This document shows, piece after piece, positions 39,415 to 40,991 of a stretch of DNA of 40,991 nucleotides. Below the pieces are notes generated by a model that saw only the letters and a list, made by a program, of their open reading frames with translations, searched no databases and was not told the origin of the DNA. This stretch comes from Sulfuricella sp. GTDB lineage: Bacteria > Pseudomonadota > Gammaproteobacteria > Burkholderiales > Sulfuricellaceae. The position numbers and the translations under genes were made by a program. Where the stretch lies: assembly GCA_018336195.1 (NCBI GenBank), contig JAGXQV010000106.1, positions 1-40,991 of the forward strand, in the 5' to 3' direction. The first letter of the stretch is position 1; each line of letters opens with the position of its first letter.

Positions 39415-40875
39415 TCAGATCGCCATCATGTCGACGAACTCGTGTACCGGCAGGGCTTCCAGCTTGTTCTGGTCGAGGCACACCGCGAGGATGGCGTTCT
39501 GCTGCTTGGCGGGGAAACGCCGGGCGAGGTTGACCTTGAACTTCTTGACCAGTTCCGGGATGCCTTCGGCGCGACGGCGGCGATGGCCGATGGGGTATTC
39601 GACGGCGATGTTGTCGGACTTCGTGCCGTCCTTGAAGAAGATTTGCACCGCGTTGGCGATGGAGCGCTTGTCCGGGTCGAGGTAGTCCTGGGTATATTGC
39701 GCCAGCTCGACGCATTCCATCTTGTCGCGCAGCGCGTCGATGCGCGGGTCGGCGGCGGCGGCGTCTTCGTAGTCGGCGGCAGTGAGGTTGCCTCTGAGCA
39801 GGCCGACGGCGGTCATGTATTGCAGGCAGTGGTCGCGGTCGGCGGGGTTGTTGAGGGGGCCTTTCTTGTCGATGATGCGGATCGCCGATTCGTGGGTGGT
39901 GAGGACAATTTTGTCGATCTGGGCGATTTTCTCCAGCGTGTCGAGCCGGCTGCCGACCTGGGCGTGAAGCTGGAACGCGCATTCGATAGCGGTCTGCGAG
40001 TGGAATTCGGCGGGGAAGGAAATCTTGAAGAGTATCTGTTCCATCACGTAGGAGCCGTAGGAGCGCTGGAACTTGAAGGCGTTGCCCTTGAAGGATACGT
40101 CGTAGAAACCCCAGGTCTTGGCGGTGAGCGCCGAGGGATAGCCCATTTCGCCTTTCAGCACCATCAGTGCCAGGCGCACCGCGCGGCTGGTGGCATCGCC
40201 CGCCGCCCAGGATTTACGCGAACCGGTATTGGGCGAATGACGGTAGGTGCGCAAGGATTGGCCGTCCAGCCAGGCATGGGAAACCGCGTCGATGACCTCT
40301 TCGCGGGTGCCGCCGAGCATCCTCGTGACCACCGCGGTGGAAGCGACTTTCACCAGAATCACGTGATCCAGGCCGACCCGGTTGAAGCTGTTTTCCAGTG
40401 CCAGTACGCCCTGGATTTCGTGAGCCTTGATCATCGCGGTGAGCACGTCGCGCATGGTCAGCGGCGCCTTACCTTGCGAGACGCGGGTACGCGATAGGTA
40501 ATCGGCGACCGCGAGTATCCCGCCCAGGTTGTCGGAGGGATGGCCCCATTCGGCGGCCAGCCAGGTGTCGTTGAAATCCAGCCAGCGCACCATCGCGCCG
40601 ATGTCGAAAGCGGCTTTCACCGGATCGAGCTGGAACGAGGTGCCGGGGACTTTCGCGCCGTTGGGCACCACGGTGCCGGGAACGATAGGCCCGAGCAGCT
40701 TGGTGCAGGCCGGGTAGGACAAGGCTTCCAGACCGCAGCCGAGGGTGTCGATCAGGCAATTGCGGGCGGTGTCGTAGGCTTCGTCCGACTGGATTTCGAA
40801 ATCGCAGACGTAATCGGCGATGTCCACCAGCACTTGATCGGGTTCGGGACGGACGTTGGAGATGTGGGAGGACAT
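39415..40875 (-). CDS. prpD: 2-methylcitrate dehydratase
   Basis: 486 residues, the full PrpD length. It dehydrates 2-methylcitrate to 2-methyl-cis-aconitate in the methylcitrate cycle of propionate breakdown. MmgE/PrpD-family blocks are [19 protein letters not shown] near residue 35, [20 protein letters not shown] near 95, [20 protein letters not shown] with [16 protein letters not shown] near 210, and [20 protein letters not shown] near 290. Other cycle genes (prpB, prpC) are not in the window but may lie upstream past its end. A strong terminator follows the gene. Confidence 0.96.
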   Translation of the reverse strand: MSSHISNVRPEPDQVLVDIADYVCDFEIQSDEAYDTARNCLIDTLGCGLEALSYPACTKLLGPIVPGTVVPNGAKVPGTSFQLDPVKAAFDIGAMVRWLDFNDTWLAAEWGHPSDNLGGILAVADYLSRTRVSQGKAPLTMRDVLTAMIKAHEIQGVLALENSFNRVGLDHVILVKVASTAVVTRMLGGTREEVIDAVSHAWLDGQSLRTYRHSPNTGSRKSWAAGDATSRAVRLALMVLKGEMGYPSALTAKTWGFYDVSFKGNAFKFQRSYGSYVMEQILFKISFPAEFHSQTAIECAFQLHAQVGSRLDTLEKIAQIDKIVLTTHESAIRIIDKKGPLNNPADRDHCLQYMTAVGLLRGNLTAADYEDAAAADPRIDALRDKMECVELAQYTQDYLDPDKRSIANAVQIFFKDGTKSDNIAVEYPIGHRRRRAEGIPELVKKFKVNLARRFPAKQQNAILAVCLDQNKLEALPVHEFVDMMAI

Positions 40876-40913
40876 GGTTGTCGGTTTCCTTGGTTAATGG
40901 TTTGTCGATTTCA

Positions 40914-40943
40914 GTAGCCTGGATGGAGCGCAGCGCAATCCAG
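40914..40943. repeat. TAGCCCGGATG-family repeat upstream of prpD
   Basis: TAGCCTGGATGGAGCGCAGC followed by GCAATCCAGGG matches the ends of the element at 15887-16009 (TAGCCCGGATG...AATCCGGG) and pairs with itself (CCTGGAT/ATCCAGG). A hairpin GCCGCCGCAAGGCGGT-type sequence follows. It lies 39 bases upstream of the prpD start. Confidence 0.6.
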
Positions 40944-40991
40944 GGCCGCCGCAAGGCGGTTCAAACGGTTGAAATTGCCGCCGTAGCTTGC

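Noticed and set aside
1..40991. CRISPR arrays, prophage or insertion-sequence transposases
   Set aside because: No regularly spaced repeats, no integrase, transposase or structural phage genes were found on either strand.

Overview
The window reads as chromosome of a betaproteobacterium, roughly 60% GC. The basis is gene content and protein style (trmB, thiG/thiS, glyA, the nrdR-rib-nusB run, prpD, DUF2069 beside YihY, kinases with an AHQWRQPL box); genus cannot be fixed by eye. A few tracts are clearly more AT-rich and look acquired: the first ~380 bases, the metalloprotease at 12.1-14.7 kb and the small-gene cluster after it.

Layout. 1-1.4 kb: the 5' part of an AT-rich unknown gene and a PrlF/YhaV toxin-antitoxin pair. 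1.4-3.4 kb: trmB, thiG, thiS on the minus strand, separated by two copies of a ~124-bp palindromic element in opposite orientations. 3.4-9.2 kb: tRNA-Gly(CCC), glyA, then a tightly packed operon nrdR-ribD-ribE-ribBA-ribH-nusB, whose RibBA has lost the zinc cysteines of its GTP cyclohydrolase II half. 9.2-12 kb: a LysE-type exporter, then a ~606-bp direct duplication (exporter tail, thioredoxin tail fragment, XRE regulator) that brackets a Phd/ParE-type toxin-antitoxin module. 12-16 kb: a folded-looking leader and a large secreted matrixin protease with PKD and beta-propeller repeats, then four small genes (coiled coil, membrane, two Cys-rich) with strong ribosome binding sites, including one of 41 codons. 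16-21.6 kb: YqhA and two thioredoxin-fold exported proteins, a PilZ-like protein, and a TonB-dependent receptor.

21.6-38.4 kb is dominated by signalling. Cluster one (minus strand, in transcription order): PstS-like binding protein, three-receiver hybrid histidine kinase, CheR, CheB, receiver-kinase, TonB receptor. It has methylation enzymes but no MCP, CheA or CheW. Cluster two: six-PAS histidine kinase, receiver protein with a broken SpoIIE phosphatase domain, STAS protein, and, after a gap, a GGDEF-EAL protein with a periplasmic CxxCH (haem-type) sensor domain. Between them lie a convergent YihY/DUF2069 locus and a 262-bp inverted-repeat element. 38.5-41 kb: two small unknown genes and prpD with a strong terminator.

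Dispersed palindromic repeats are unusually prominent: at least four families sit exactly at gene ends, in several cases supplying the stop codon or abutting the start codon of the neighbouring gene.
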